The notes: generated by a model not told the origin, from the sequence alone. Positions 9,274 to 18,565 are shown, counted from the stretch's first letter. The stretch: DNA of 64,000 nucleotides from Psychrobacter cibarius (GCF_016107535.1 NZ_JABASQ010000004.1:1-64000), one strand, 5' to 3'. Program-made: numbers and translations.

Positions 9274-11223
9274 ATGAATAATACGACCACTAAAATATCG
9301 GCTATGAAAATATTACAACCTATCACCATTGGTGGTGTCATCTTTAAAAACCGTACGATGTTTCCACCATTGACGACTGGCTATGAAGACAAAGACGGCA
9401 ATATCAGCTCACAGAGCCGTGCCTTTTATACTCGTCTTGCCAAGGGTGGCACAGGCTATATCGTGTTAGGTGACGTCGCACCTGTCCGTAGTTTTGCGCC
9501 GACGCCTAAATTATTTGATGATAGCCAAATAGACAGTTTCCGGCTACTTGCTGATAATGTGCATGCTTACGGTGCCAAGCTTGGCGTGCAGATTTTTTAT
9601 CCTGAGTATGACGTTAATGTCCTTAACGCCTTGTTTGCTGCTGGCGAGATGCACAAGGTACGCACCCAGCTCAATCATGACATGCAACATTTCGTTAATG
9701 AGGTGTCAGAAGACGCTTTGATGGATATTATCGACAAGATATGTGCCTGTGCAGTGCGTGCACAAAAAGCGGGGGTAGATGTCATTCAGGTGCATGGCGA
9801 CAGACTGGTCGGCGCGCTATGCAGCACACAAATGAACACGCGCACGGATAAGTTTGGCGGCTCTCTTGAGAATCGTACACGCTTTGCTTTGATGTTAGTA
9901 GAGGCACTAAAAAAAGTCGTACCAGATATGATTATCGATTATAAATTATCGGTTGTCACACCTGAACGCGGTAAAGGTGGTGTTGATGAAATCGACGCGC
10001 CAGAGTTTGCACAGTGGCTTGAAGCAGCTAACGTGGATATGTTGCATGTTGGGCAAGCGAACCATACGGGCAGTATGGCAGACACGATCCCGCCGATGGG
10101 CGTGCAGCCTTACTGCTTCTTTGCTGATATCACAGGTGCCGTTAAGCAAGCGGTTTCCATCCCGGTTAGCACCTCAGGGCGTATTATCGATCCTGACATG
10201 GGTGAGGGTATACTGCAAAATGGCAAGGCTGATATGATTGGGATTGGTCGTGCGCTATTAGCGGATCCTGATTGGGCGAACAAGGTGGGCTCAGATAAAG
10301 CCACTGATATTGTTCGCTGTATATGCTGCAACGAAGGCTGCGTTGATAATGTCTTAAATCGCTCGTTTATTGCTTGCGTGGTCAATCCTGAAAATGGCTT
10401 TGAAGAAACGCGTTTTATTATGCCTGCTCAAATGAAGAAGAATGTTGTGGTCGTCGGTGGCGGTCCTGCAGGGTTGGAAGCTGCCCGTGTGGCTGCAAAG
10501 AAAGGTCATAGTGTAACCCTGTTTGAAACCGCTACTGAGCTGGGTGGGCAGTTGCACATCGCTGCCGTCCCGCCGCGTAAAAATGAAATACGCCGAGCCA
10601 TAGAAGACTTGGTACATGCCGTACACACTCAGGGTATAACGCTAAAATTGGGTCAAACAGCGAATATTCAAAGCATACTAGCGCTAGAGCCTGATGCTGT
10701 TATCGTCGCAGTCGGTGCGTCAAGTTTTATACCGCCAATTCCAGGTATAGATGGCAAAAACGTCTATGATGCGTGGCAGGTGCTGGCAGGTAAGTATAAA
10801 GTATCTGGGCGCGTGGCGGTAATCGGTGGTGGTGTGGTCGGTTGTGAGACCGCTGAATATCTTGCTACACAAGGCTGCAAGGTATCGATAATAGAGATGC
10901 GTGATCAGATTGGTAGTGATATCAGCGTGACTGTTTTACCTAGCATGCTTGAAAATTATAAGACATACGGTGTAGAACAATATACTGGATATATGGTAAC
11001 AAGCATTAACAGCGGTGAAGTAAGTTGCGAAGATAAAAATGGCAGTATTGCCCAAATTCCATACGACTATGTCGTTATCGCTAGTGGTGCGCGTCCCGTA
11101 GTCTTCGATACAGAGGCTTTGAGCGTTAAAGGTATTGAGGTCGTGCAGGTAGGTGATTGTTGTGAGGTTGCTGATATATCATATGCAACCAAGTCAGCAT
11201 ACGATGCAGCGAATGCGCTTTAG
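9274..11223 (+). CDS. NADH:flavin oxidoreductase / 2,4-dienoyl-CoA reductase-like ene-reductase
   Basis: Member of the FadH/2-enoate reductase group: an N-terminal FMN-binding TIM barrel of the old yellow enzyme type (about residues 12-350), a Cys cluster for a 4Fe-4S centre (RCICCNEGCVDN followed by a Cys-Val-Val-Asn-Pro), then FAD and NAD(P) Rossmann modules (VVVVGGGPAGLEAA and VAVIGGGVVGCETAEYL). It should pass hydride from NAD(P)H through FAD, Fe-S and FMN to an activated C=C bond. At 649 residues its length is normal for the group. The substrate cannot be told: 2,4-dienoyl-CoA, 2-enoates or related compounds. A second ATG at 9304 is an alternative start, and neither has a strong ribosome binding site. 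Confidence 0.85.
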   Translation: MNNTTTKISAMKILQPITIGGVIFKNRTMFPPLTTGYEDKDGNISSQSRAFYTRLAKGGTGYIVLGDVAPVRSFAPTPKLFDDSQIDSFRLLADNVHAYGAKLGVQIFYPEYDVNVLNALFAAGEMHKVRTQLNHDMQHFVNEVSEDALMDIIDKICACAVRAQKAGVDVIQVHGDRLVGALCSTQMNTRTDKFGGSLENRTRFALMLVEALKKVVPDMIIDYKLSVVTPERGKGGVDEIDAPEFAQWLEAANVDMLHVGQANHTGSMADTIPPMGVQPYCFFADITGAVKQAVSIPVSTSGRIIDPDMGEGILQNGKADMIGIGRALLADPDWANKVGSDKATDIVRCICCNEGCVDNVLNRSFIACVVNPENGFEETRFIMPAQMKKNVVVVGGGPAGLEAARVAAKKGHSVTLFETATELGGQLHIAAVPPRKNEIRRAIEDLVHAVHTQGITLKLGQTANIQSILALEPDAVIVAVGASSFIPPIPGIDGKNVYDAWQVLAGKYKVSGRVAVIGGGVVGCETAEYLATQGCKVSIIEMRDQIGSDISVTVLPSMLENYKTYGVEQYTGYMVTSINSGEVSCEDKNGSIAQIPYDYVVIASGARPVVFDTEALSVKGIEVVQVGDCCEVADISYATKSAYDAANAL

Positions 11224-11286
11224 TAAATCCGATTTTTCATTATTAAATGGTTGTTATTGCATCATAGAAAATATTGAGTCATAAAA

Positions 11287-11327
11287 CATCAAAAAGCCAA
11301 ACGTTTTAAACGTTTGGCTTTTTGATG
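11287..11327. terminator. Bidirectional intrinsic terminator
   Basis: A perfect 20-bp inverted repeat with a single central base (left arm CATCAAAAAGCCAAACGTTT). The A-run and T-run at the stem ends make it usable from both sides, ending the ene-reductase gene (+) and the YebC-family gene (-). Confidence 0.88.
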
Positions 11328-11356
11328 AGTGACACATAAAGGGTTGCTGGATAAAA

Positions 11357-12106
11357 CTATTGCTCAAGCTGGGTCATTACGTCAGCAGAAAAGTTTACAT
11401 TGCTATAAACCTCTTGCACATCATCGATATCTTCTAACATATCAATCATTTTCATGACTTTTAATGCATCATCGACATTGTCTATTTCAGCACTGGTAGA
11501 CGGTGCCATGGTCACTTCAGCATTGTCAGAGACCAAACCTGCAGCATTAAGCGCATCTTTGACATGACCGAAATTTTCCCATTCAGTGATGACGAGTAAG
11601 CTGTCACCATCATTCTCGATATCAAGCGCGCCTGCATCTAATGCCACTAGCATGACTTCATCTTCTAGGCTTGTATCATTAAAGATGATTTCACCGCGCT
11701 TATTAAATAGATAAGCGACCGAGCCAGTAGTACCCAGATTGCCTTCATTTTTGGTAAAGGCGTGGCGTACTTCACTGACTGTTCGGTTAAGATTGTCAGT
11801 CAAGGTTTCGACAAGTACTGCGACGCCGCCGATGCCATAGCCTTCATAGCTTACTTCGTCCATATTGTCATTGTCATCACCGCCTGTACCACGAGCTACT
11901 GCACGGTTGATGGTATCTCGTGTCATATTGACAGATAGGGCTTTTTCAATGACAGCACGTAGGCGCGGATTCTTGTTAGGGTCAGGATCACCTTGCTTGG
12001 CAGCAGAGACAATTTCACGAATAATTTTAGTGAATACTTTACCTTTTACCGCATCCTGACGGGCTTTACGGTGTTTAATATTTGCCCATTTTGAATGGCC
12101 TGCCAT
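11357..12106 (-). CDS. yebC: YebC/PmpR-family DNA-binding regulatory protein
   Basis: The N-terminal [19 protein letters not shown] is the unmistakable YebC/TACO1 family signature, and the 249-residue length is standard. Members act as DNA-binding regulators (PmpR) or help ribosomes through polyproline stretches. The middle section ([21 protein letters not shown]) and acidic C-terminus are typical. It is transcribed alone, toward the terminator at 11287-11327, and not next to ruvC as in many gammaproteobacteria. Confidence 0.93.
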   Translation of the reverse strand: MAGHSKWANIKHRKARQDAVKGKVFTKIIREIVSAAKQGDPDPNKNPRLRAVIEKALSVNMTRDTINRAVARGTGGDDNDNMDEVSYEGYGIGGVAVLVETLTDNLNRTVSEVRHAFTKNEGNLGTTGSVAYLFNKRGEIIFNDTSLEDEVMLVALDAGALDIENDGDSLLVITEWENFGHVKDALNAAGLVSDNAEVTMAPSTSAEIDNVDDALKVMKMIDMLEDIDDVQEVYSNVNFSADVMTQLEQ

Positions 12107-12176
12107 ATAACATCCTTAAGTTTTGCGTATTATTTATTGTGCTTAAAACAAGTTTTAATAACAATCTTTTACTATG

Positions 12177-12249
12177 AGTGTGTCATGAATAAGAGTATTT
12201 ATACATTTTAAGATTTTTCAATCTGCATGATGACACACTTCAGATCACC
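12177..12249. repeat. Spaced 10-bp inverted repeat upstream of yebC
   Basis: AGTGTGTCAT at 12177-12186 and its exact complement ATGACACACT at 12240-12249 flank a 53-base AT-rich interval, 71-143 bases upstream of the yebC start. It could be a pair of regulator half-sites; function is unproven. Confidence 0.35.
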
Positions 12250-12363
12250 TGTTTCTATGATATAGCTTGCACTATCTCTTTGAAGTAACGAAGCAACAGA
12301 GCTACCGACACGTTAACGATTTGTATTTTGTTGAGAGTGCTTTTTTGCTACACTGTGGCAACT

Positions 12364-12382
12364 TAGTGATTGTATTCACATA
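12364..12382. promoter_or_regulatory. Possible CRP/Vfr-type binding site
   Basis: TAGTGATTGTATTCACATA contains the GTGA-N6-TCAC core of the CRP/Vfr consensus. It lies about 135 bases upstream of the potassium channel gene, and no nearby promoter was identified. A chance match is possible. Confidence 0.3.
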
Positions 12383-12514
12383 TGACCTGTGAGCAATATT
12401 ATAAACCAATTTTATCTATTTTGACTAACTTGGCCTTATCCAGCGTATTTTAAATCATTGGTTGCCATCAAGCCATTAATTTTATATCGCTACTGACTCG
12501 ATACTACTGACTAT

Positions 12515-13345
12515 ATGAAGCAACCGACGGCTGAAGCCATTACCCACCTGCGCAACCGCATTCATATTATTATTGAAGGCACAGATACCCGTTTGGGTAA
12601 ACTTTTTGATATTGTATTATTGATTGCGATTTTGACCAGTGTGGCTGTGGTCATGCTGGACAGTGTGCTATACATGCGTCTGCAATATGGCACTATATTC
12701 TTCTATGCTGAATGGTTTTTTACCATTTTATTCACGATAGAGTATGCGCTCAGGTTGTTTTCAGCACCAAACCGCGTGCGTTACGTCTTTAGTTTTTTTG
12801 GGGTAGTTGATTTATTGTCTGTGCTGCCAAGTTACCTAAGCCTCATGTTTGTGGGGGTACAGTATCTATTAGTGATACGGGTTTTGCGTATTTTACGTGT
12901 GTTTCGCGTACTCAAGCTCAAAGCTTATATGCAACAAGCGGGATTTTTGGCCTCGGCGCTTAAAACCAGTCAGCAAAAAATCACGGTATTCTTTTTGTCG
13001 CTGGTATTATTGGTCACGATTTTCGGCTCGATTATTTACGTGGTAGAAGGCCCTGAAAATGGCTTTACCAGTATTCCGCTGTCTATCTACTGGGCAGTCG
13101 TCACCATGACCACGGTCGGTTACGGTGATATGTCACCCAAAACGCCGTTAGGTCAAGCGATTGCGAGCATGGTCATGATTACGGGTTATTCGATCATTGC
13201 AGTGCCAACGGGGATTTTTACTTCTGAGCTGGCACGTAATATGCGTCCGCAACTCAATCCCGTCACCTGTCCTAATTGTGGCAAGTTCGGTCATGCCATT
13301 GCAGCAGAATTCTGTGATCGTTGTGGACACGCTTTGCATATTTAG
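12515..13345 (+). CDS. Voltage-gated-type potassium channel with C-terminal zinc ribbon
   Basis: Six-transmembrane ion transport protein of the inner membrane. Segments S1-S3 are followed by an S4-like helix with regularly spaced arginines (RVLRILRVFRVLK, residues 122-134), then S5, a pore helix with the K+ selectivity filter TVGYGD (200-205), and S6. After S6 the protein ends with CPNCGKFGHAIAAEFCDRC (Cys252, 255, 267, 270), a four-cysteine zinc-ribbon knuckle. The 276-residue length is normal for bacterial Kv-like channels. No obvious operon partner; the next gene is convergent, 48 bases away. Confidence 0.9.
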   Translation: MKQPTAEAITHLRNRIHIIIEGTDTRLGKLFDIVLLIAILTSVAVVMLDSVLYMRLQYGTIFFYAEWFFTILFTIEYALRLFSAPNRVRYVFSFFGVVDLLSVLPSYLSLMFVGVQYLLVIRVLRILRVFRVLKLKAYMQQAGFLASALKTSQQKITVFFLSLVLLVTIFGSIIYVVEGPENGFTSIPLSIYWAVVTMTTVGYGDMSPKTPLGQAIASMVMITGYSIIAVPTGIFTSELARNMRPQLNPVTCPNCGKFGHAIAAEFCDRCGHALHI

Positions 13346-13393
13346 CCGTGTTTGTGCGTTGTTTACTTTCTTAACACTCTATATTTTATATCG

Positions 13394-14695
13394 TTATACA
13401 TCAATGTATTCACTAACGAGCGGTGATAAGTCAATCTCAACACCGAGGTTGACCAAGTTCCAGTATTGTCCTGACACTGTGCGATCTAGCATCATGGTGG
13501 TTGCAGAAGGTTGGAATTGACCAAAGTACTTCAACGACGTCCGCATTTGAGCAATGACTTCGTGATGAACCTGACTTTGACCAAAATCAAAAGCGCCTTG
13601 TTGATAAGGTTGAATAGACAGAGGCTTTAGCCCAATGGATAGCCATTTTTCATAAAACTCTCCGGGGATATTTTTATCGTCATCACGGCGAATATCAAGG
13701 GCGATGAGGTCCTGCTCAAGGGCAGTCACATCTCCTTTAATGGCATGCTTGGCAAAACGGCGGAACAATTGAACTTCGCTGTCACTATAGCTACGAATGC
13801 CGCCAAAATCATAAGCCACCACACTGCCGTCTTTGCGAAAGGCAAAGTTGCCGGGATGTGGGTCACAGTGCATACGGTATAAGCCAAATAGTTGTCCTGC
13901 GGTAAAGTGGAACAGGCGCTTGGCTATGTCTTGTTTGATGTCATTGTCCCAAGTCGCCGCGACCGTTAGGGTTTCTCCCATCTCTTCTGTTAAGGTTAAA
14001 ACCCGTTTAGAAGAGTGGCTGCTAATGACTTTAGGAATAATAAGACCTTTGTCTTCTGCATGAAATGCGCCAAACACTCGCAAGTTATGCGCTTCTTTAA
14101 TATAGTCCAATTCATCATGTAAACTTTGGCGAATCTCGTTGAATAGTTGCTCTTGCAACTGCTTGCTCATATTGAGCACACCCGCGATTTTTAGTGCCAT
14201 GCGTACTTGTTTGAGGTCACTATCACAGTTTTCATCGACATCAGGATATTGAACTTTAACCACCACTTTTTGACCAGATGGCAAAACGGCTTTATGCACT
14301 TGACCGATGGAAGCCGCCGCAAACGGTGTTTCTTCAAATTCGCTAAATAATTCTGCCACAGGCGCTTTAAGCTCGCGCTCGATTTGTGCACGTATCTGCG
14401 CATAGGGCATGGGCGGCGCATCTTTTTGTAGCTTTTCTAACGCTGTCGCTACTTCTGGTGGGAACACGTCTTTATATTGCGAGGCAATTTGCCCGACCTT
14501 CATCACCGCGCCTTTCATTTCACCCAACGTTTCGGCTATCTGAATGCCCACATCTTGCATCAGCTCTGAGCGTGCTTGCAAACGTTTTTCTTCGTCACTT
14601 GAGAGGTGCTTAAATGAGTTTTTAGCTGCTTTGCCGGCAATGCTTGCTGTCATGCCAGCCAATTTCATAAAGCGCTTTCCAGACGATTTTGCCAT
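13394..14695 (-). CDS. ABC1/AarF (UbiB-like) family atypical kinase
   Basis: Protein-kinase-like protein of the ABC1/ADCK family. It has the family's KxGQ motif (MKVGQIASQYKDVFPPEV), the Ala-rich nucleotide loop FAAASIGQVHKA in place of a Gly-rich loop, the lysine in VVKVQYP, the MHCDPHPGNF catalytic loop and the DFG-equivalent YDFGGIR. At 433 residues it lacks the C-terminal membrane anchors of true UbiB, so a second ABC1 paralogue is more likely than the ubiquinone-pathway UbiB. Family members are ATPases or kinases linked to lipid and quinone metabolism. The exact role here is unknown. Confidence 0.85.
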   Translation of the reverse strand: MAKSSGKRFMKLAGMTASIAGKAAKNSFKHLSSDEEKRLQARSELMQDVGIQIAETLGEMKGAVMKVGQIASQYKDVFPPEVATALEKLQKDAPPMPYAQIRAQIERELKAPVAELFSEFEETPFAAASIGQVHKAVLPSGQKVVVKVQYPDVDENCDSDLKQVRMALKIAGVLNMSKQLQEQLFNEIRQSLHDELDYIKEAHNLRVFGAFHAEDKGLIIPKVISSHSSKRVLTLTEEMGETLTVAATWDNDIKQDIAKRLFHFTAGQLFGLYRMHCDPHPGNFAFRKDGSVVAYDFGGIRSYSDSEVQLFRRFAKHAIKGDVTALEQDLIALDIRRDDDKNIPGEFYEKWLSIGLKPLSIQPYQQGAFDFGQSQVHHEVIAQMRTSLKYFGQFQPSATTMMLDRTVSGQYWNLVNLGVEIDLSPLVSEYIDV

Positions 14696-14836
14696 TCATA
14701 TCACCATATAGTGGGTTGTTTGCTCAGCCATAATTTTAGTATTTTAGTCAAACAATTGCTGTTTAACTCGTGTGCTATTGATAAAGTATAGTTAGACAAT
14801 TCATGATTTTCGGTAATCAGGATTAAGCATTAAGCA

Positions 14837-15373
14837 TTAATCGCTGATTGTGACAGAGTAGAGGCTATCAAGCCAGTAGGACAATGCCATTTGATAACCC
14901 AGATGCCCCAAACCACAAATAACACCGACGGCGACATCGCTTAGATAAGAATGATGACGAAAAGGCTCGCGCGCATGCACATTGGATAAGTGTACCTCGA
15001 TAAACGGTTTTTGTGTGGCCAAGAGCGCATCACGTAATGCAACCGAGGTATGAGTAAAGGCGGCTGGGTTAATGATAATGGCATCTACTTGCAGCGCTGT
15101 CTCCGCTAAAAGTCCATGATATTGGATGTCATCTATCAGATTACCTTCATGATTGGATTGTATACATATTAATTCAATACCGTGCTGAGCTGCGCGTGCG
15201 ATCAGACGTTCCTCGATATCTGCTAGTGTCGTATGACCATAAATCTTAGGTTCGCGCTTACCCAATAAATTCAAATTGACCCCATTAACCAGCAATAACT
15301 TATGAGTGAGTGTTTTATCGGCATTTTGCTTCGAAGGCGTGACGGTTGGTATAGACTGAGAAGGAGAGGTCAT
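14837..15373 (-). CDS. aroQ: Type II 3-dehydroquinate dehydratase
   Basis: Catalyses 3-dehydroquinate to 3-dehydroshikimate in the shikimate pathway. The core motifs of type II enzymes are present: [20 protein letters not shown] with the lid tyrosine, [30 protein letters not shown] and [17 protein letters not shown]. The first about 25 residues are an unconserved polar extension, so translation could also start later, although no better ATG is visible. Downstream genes of the shikimate pathway are not adjacent. The usual accB-accC neighbours are absent. Confidence 0.92.
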   Translation of the reverse strand: MTSPSQSIPTVTPSKQNADKTLTHKLLLVNGVNLNLLGKREPKIYGHTTLADIEERLIARAAQHGIELICIQSNHEGNLIDDIQYHGLLAETALQVDAIIINPAAFTHTSVALRDALLATQKPFIEVHLSNVHAREPFRHHSYLSDVAVGVICGLGHLGYQMALSYWLDSLYSVTISD

Positions 15374-15573
15374 AATGGTCTCTATAACGATGAAACGAGG
15401 TTGAGGATTTATTATTTGTTATAAGGTTTAGATACTGTATAAGCATAAAATGGCATAAGCGTAAAATTGCACAGTTTAATCAAACCTTTCTCTTTATGAT
15501 AACAGCTTGATGACGAGGTTATAAAAAAATTACATGAAAAATAAAGCTAAAGCCAAAAAATCATGTTAAAAGT

Positions 15574-15603
15574 CTTTATGTTGCTAAAAACCCGTGCTAT
15601 GAT
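15574..15603 (+). promoter_or_regulatory. Extended -10 promoter for the csp gene
   Basis: TGCTATGAT (15595-15603) is a good extended -10 element with a weak -35. It would give a leader of about 240 nt before the cold-shock gene start at 15851, in line with the long leaders of cspA-type genes. A perfect 16-bp palindrome TGCAATAATTATTGCA (15612-15627) lies at the predicted transcript start. Confidence 0.5.
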
Positions 15604-15682
15604 ATTTTTTATGCAATAATTATTGCAATTTTGTTGCTACTGCCGCAGTAGAGCAATCAGTAAGGCAGTCGTTATGTTTGTA

Positions 15683-15757
15683 AGTACTCACTGTGTTGCT
15701 ACATACCATTATTTGCTATAGATGCGGTATGTAGGTGATAGTAGTGAGGATAGTACT
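15683..15757 (+). ncRNA. Long hairpin in the csp 5' leader
   Basis: An inner 9-bp stem (CTACATACC 15699-15707 with GGTATGTAG 15726-15734) is enclosed by pairing of AGTACT and CTCACT (15683-15692) with AGTGAG (15743-15748) and AGTACT (15752-15757). A second smaller hairpin (TTGCTACTG paired with CAGTAGAGCAA) precedes it near 15633-15655. These could form a temperature-responsive leader like that of cspA; this role is inference. Confidence 0.45.
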
Positions 15758-15850
15758 CTTAAGTTTTTGATTTCATCATCTTAGATCCCGTTTATATGCA
15801 ATGTTGCAAAGGAATTTGGGGCTAAGCGGACTTTTTTAGGAAGCAATATT

Positions 15851-16066
15851 ATGTCAGCTCGTGAGCAAGGTATCGTTAAGTGGTTTAATGACTCAAAAGG
15901 CTTTGGCTTCATTCAACGTGACAGCGGAGAAGATATTTTTGTCCATTTCCGCGCGATTCAAGGTGATGGCTATCGTTCTCTAAAAGATGGCGAAAAGGTC
16001 GAATTCAGTGTGGTAGAAGGTGATAAAGGTCTTCAAGCTGAAGAAGTCAGAAAAGTAGAAGAGTAA
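15851..16066 (+). CDS. Cold-shock protein, CspA family
   Basis: A 71-residue single cold-shock domain that binds single-stranded RNA/DNA and melts RNA structure. RNP1 (KGFGFI) and RNP2 (IFVHFRAI) are intact, and the start [19 protein letters not shown] is canonical. AGGAAG lies 7 bases before the ATG. The gene has its own promoter and a long structured leader upstream. The neighbouring RNA helicase gene could act with it on RNA structure at low temperature, although a likely terminator separates them. Confidence 0.94.
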   Translation: MSAREQGIVKWFNDSKGFGFIQRDSGEDIFVHFRAIQGDGYRSLKDGEKVEFSVVEGDKGLQAEEVRKVEE

Positions 16067-16130
16067 TCTATCCAGTCATTAGAGCGGTTTAGCTATAATG
16101 TCTGTAGACACTACTGATATACTACTGAGT

Positions 16131-16211
16131 CAAGCCCGTTTTATCTTACCCATGTTGAGTCAAAATCAGCATGTTTGGTGGGATTAGGCGTTAGGCTTGG
16201 CTTTTTTTATG
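16131..16211 (+). terminator. Probable terminator after csp
   Basis: CAAGCC near 16131 can pair with GGCTTG just before the T-run at about 16201-16207, enclosing a branched interior. The stem is short for its loop, so the call is tentative. The rest of 16067-16358 shows no coding character. Confidence 0.4.
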
Positions 16212-16358
16212 CCCGTATCTCAGTCAGCTATATATAGATTTCATATTGTTGTTGCTGCTTAATTTAGACAGCAATATAACGGGTTATCATGAGCCTATTT
16301 ATCATGAGTCTACTTATTATTAGTAATGAACAAGTGATTAATTTAAAAGGATATTTTT

Positions 16359-17513
16359 TTGAGTAATTTTACCACGTTTACTGATTTGCCACTTTCAGCA
16401 CCGACCTTACGTGCCGTAAGCGATCTAGGTTTTACGGCATTGACGCCCATTCAAGCACAAATATTACCGCATACCTTGGCAAATCAAGATGCTATTGGAC
16501 AGGCGCAGACGGGTACTGGCAAGACGGCAACCTTTCTATTGACTATTATGGAAGCCTTGCTTAAACGTCCTTTTACTAATGATGAAGAGCGTTATTTGGG
16601 TGAGCCACGCGCAGTGGTTATGGCACCCACTCGCGAGCTTGCTCAGCAAATATTTGATGATTGTATCGCTTTGACCAAATATACTTCGCTACACAGCGTT
16701 TGTATTATGGGTGGCACCAATTATGAGACTCAGCAGCATGAGCTTGAGCGTCAATATGTCGATATTTTAGTCGCGACACCTGGTCGTTTGATTGATCTTG
16801 CCAATAAGGGCATGGTTTATTTAGATCGAGTGGAAGTACTGGTGTTGGATGAAGCAGATCGCATGCTGGATATGGGTTTTATCCCTGACATCAAGCGTTT
16901 GGTCGGTCGGATGCCAGCCAATACAGACCGTCAAAGCTTACTGTTTTCTGCCACCTTTAACCAAGATGTGATGAATCTAGCCTATCGCTGGTTGCATGAG
17001 CCGCAGTTTGTTGAAATCGAGCCAGAACATAAAACTAGTGAGTTGGTCGATCAGCACTTTTACTTACTGACAGAAGATCAAAAATTAGAAGCGTTGCAGC
17101 GTATCATCAGTGATACGGCAGTGGATAAAGTGATTGTCTTTGCCAATCGTAAAGACCAAGTCAAGCGTCTCTATCATAAGCTGCGTCAAGCACATAAAAT
17201 TGTGATGTTGTCAGGCGATGTCATTCAACAAAAACGCGAAAAGTATTTACAGCGTTTTAAAGATGGTCATGCTTCTATCTTGGTGGCAACTGATGTCGCA
17301 GGACGCGGTATCCATGTCGATGATGTTAGCCACGTGGTTAATTATACCTTGCCTGATCAGCCAGATGATTACGTGCATCGTATTGGTCGTACGGGTCGTG
17401 CTGGACAAACAGGCATCAGCATTAGTTTTGTGAGTGAAGATGATGCTTTTAATATACCAGCGCTAGAGAAGCATTTAGATACTAAGTTTACCCTTGAGCA
17501 GTGGCAAGAGTAG
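16359..17513 (+). CDS. rhlB: DEAD-box ATP-dependent RNA helicase, RhlB-like
   Basis: RNA-unwinding ATPase. The TTG start at 16359 is supported by AAAAGG 8 bases upstream and by the typical N-terminal F motif/Q motif (FTDLPLSAPTLRAVSDLGFTALTPIQAQ). Helicase motifs in order: AQTGTGKT, PTRELAQQ, GGTNYE, TPGRL, DEAD, SAT, VFANRKDQV, VATDVAGRGIHVDDV and HRIGRTGRAG. The 384-residue protein has almost no C-terminal tail, which fits RhlB better than RhlE or DeaD. RhlB is part of the RNA degradosome in Escherichia coli. The assignment within the DEAD-box family is less certain than the activity. Confidence 0.88.
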   Translation: MSNFTTFTDLPLSAPTLRAVSDLGFTALTPIQAQILPHTLANQDAIGQAQTGTGKTATFLLTIMEALLKRPFTNDEERYLGEPRAVVMAPTRELAQQIFDDCIALTKYTSLHSVCIMGGTNYETQQHELERQYVDILVATPGRLIDLANKGMVYLDRVEVLVLDEADRMLDMGFIPDIKRLVGRMPANTDRQSLLFSATFNQDVMNLAYRWLHEPQFVEIEPEHKTSELVDQHFYLLTEDQKLEALQRIISDTAVDKVIVFANRKDQVKRLYHKLRQAHKIVMLSGDVIQQKREKYLQRFKDGHASILVATDVAGRGIHVDDVSHVVNYTLPDQPDDYVHRIGRTGRAGQTGISISFVSEDDAFNIPALEKHLDTKFTLEQWQE

Positions 17514-17562
17514 TGATTTATAAGCCGTCAGTTCTACTATAGTGTGCAGCTGTCGGAATCAT

Positions 17563-17602
17563 AAAAGCCCTCAACATCATGGTTGATGTTGAGGGCTTTT
17601 TT
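17563..17602 (+). terminator. Intrinsic terminator after rhlB
   Basis: AAAGCCCTCAACATCA pairs perfectly with TGATGTTGAGGGCTTT around a 4-base loop, followed by T residues. It lies about 50 bases after the helicase stop codon. Confidence 0.9.
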
Positions 17603-17662
17603 ATATGGCAGATTTTGATGTTAAATGATTTTATATTTTAACAATATCTATTATCGATGATT

Positions 17663-18565
17663 CTATTGAGCTTGTTCCATCATTTCAGAATGTTCATCGT
17701 GGTTCGTGTTGATCGCGCCGTCACTCATATCATGCATACTATGATCCATACCTTGGGGAGTTGTGCTGTTATCAGTTGGCATCATATTATGGCTGCTGTG
17801 ATCCATATTTGTATCCATCGGCATATCCATCATTTCTGAATCGCTCATTTGCATATGATCGCCTTGCATATTGGACATATCATGCCCCCCATGCATGCTA
17901 GACATTGCTATAGGGACAAACACAACGGCTAAGCCAGATAATACCATGACAGCGCCATTAAGCTGTCTCAAGCGAAAACGTCCAATCTTGTCACGTAACC
18001 AACCAACGGTTTCGTGCGTGGCGACTAGCATCGGTACTGTTCCTAAGCCAAACACAAACATGAGTGCAGCACCGCTTAGTGGATTGTGAGCGACCACTGC
18101 AAGTAATAATGCACCATAAACCAATCCGCAAGGCAAAAATCCCCAAAGCAGTCCAGCCGTTAATGCTCGCGGAAAGGTATTGAGTGGAAATACTTTTTGA
18201 CGAAGTGGGCTGAGATATTGCCAAAATCGCATACCAAAACGCTCAAGATTTTTTAAAAATGGTGCGCCAAGCATGGTCACGCCGACGAATACTAACACCA
18301 AGCCTAGCAAGATACGTGGCGTACTATTACCTTTCATTAAGGGCTCTAGTACAGTGGTGCCAATCAATCCTGCTATCAAACCCAAAAATGCGTAACTGGT
18401 CAAACGACCTAAATGGTAAGTTGCCACAAGAGCACGGCGTTTGGTAGGGCTGACGTCTTTCATCGATAGCCCAAATGCTGTCACCAGACCGCCACACATG
18501 CCTAAGCAATGCGGTGAACCAAAAAATCCCATCAGTAGTGCCGCAACAAGTAAAGCGGTGGTCAT
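17663..18565 (-). CDS. TauE/SafE-like (DsbD_2-type) membrane protein with Met/His-rich tail
   Basis: The 300-residue inner-membrane protein begins with GFFGSPHCLGMCGG (His19, Cys20, Cys24), the metal-binding-like signature of the family often found after ccoS in cbb3-oxidase clusters. About six hydrophobic segments follow. The C-terminus from about residue 222 is a soluble tail with about 17 Met and 9 His in 80 residues, suggesting copper binding. It lies downstream of ccoS on the same strand, separated by about 210 bases. A role in copper supply or maturation for cbb3 cytochrome oxidase is inferred from family and neighbourhood, not shown. Confidence 0.78.
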   Translation of the reverse strand: MTTALLVAALLMGFFGSPHCLGMCGGLVTAFGLSMKDVSPTKRRALVATYHLGRLTSYAFLGLIAGLIGTTVLEPLMKGNSTPRILLGLVLVFVGVTMLGAPFLKNLERFGMRFWQYLSPLRQKVFPLNTFPRALTAGLLWGFLPCGLVYGALLLAVVAHNPLSGAALMFVFGLGTVPMLVATHETVGWLRDKIGRFRLRQLNGAVMVLSGLAVVFVPIAMSSMHGGHDMSNMQGDHMQMSDSEMMDMPMDTNMDHSSHNMMPTDNSTTPQGMDHSMHDMSDGAINTNHDEHSEMMEQAQ

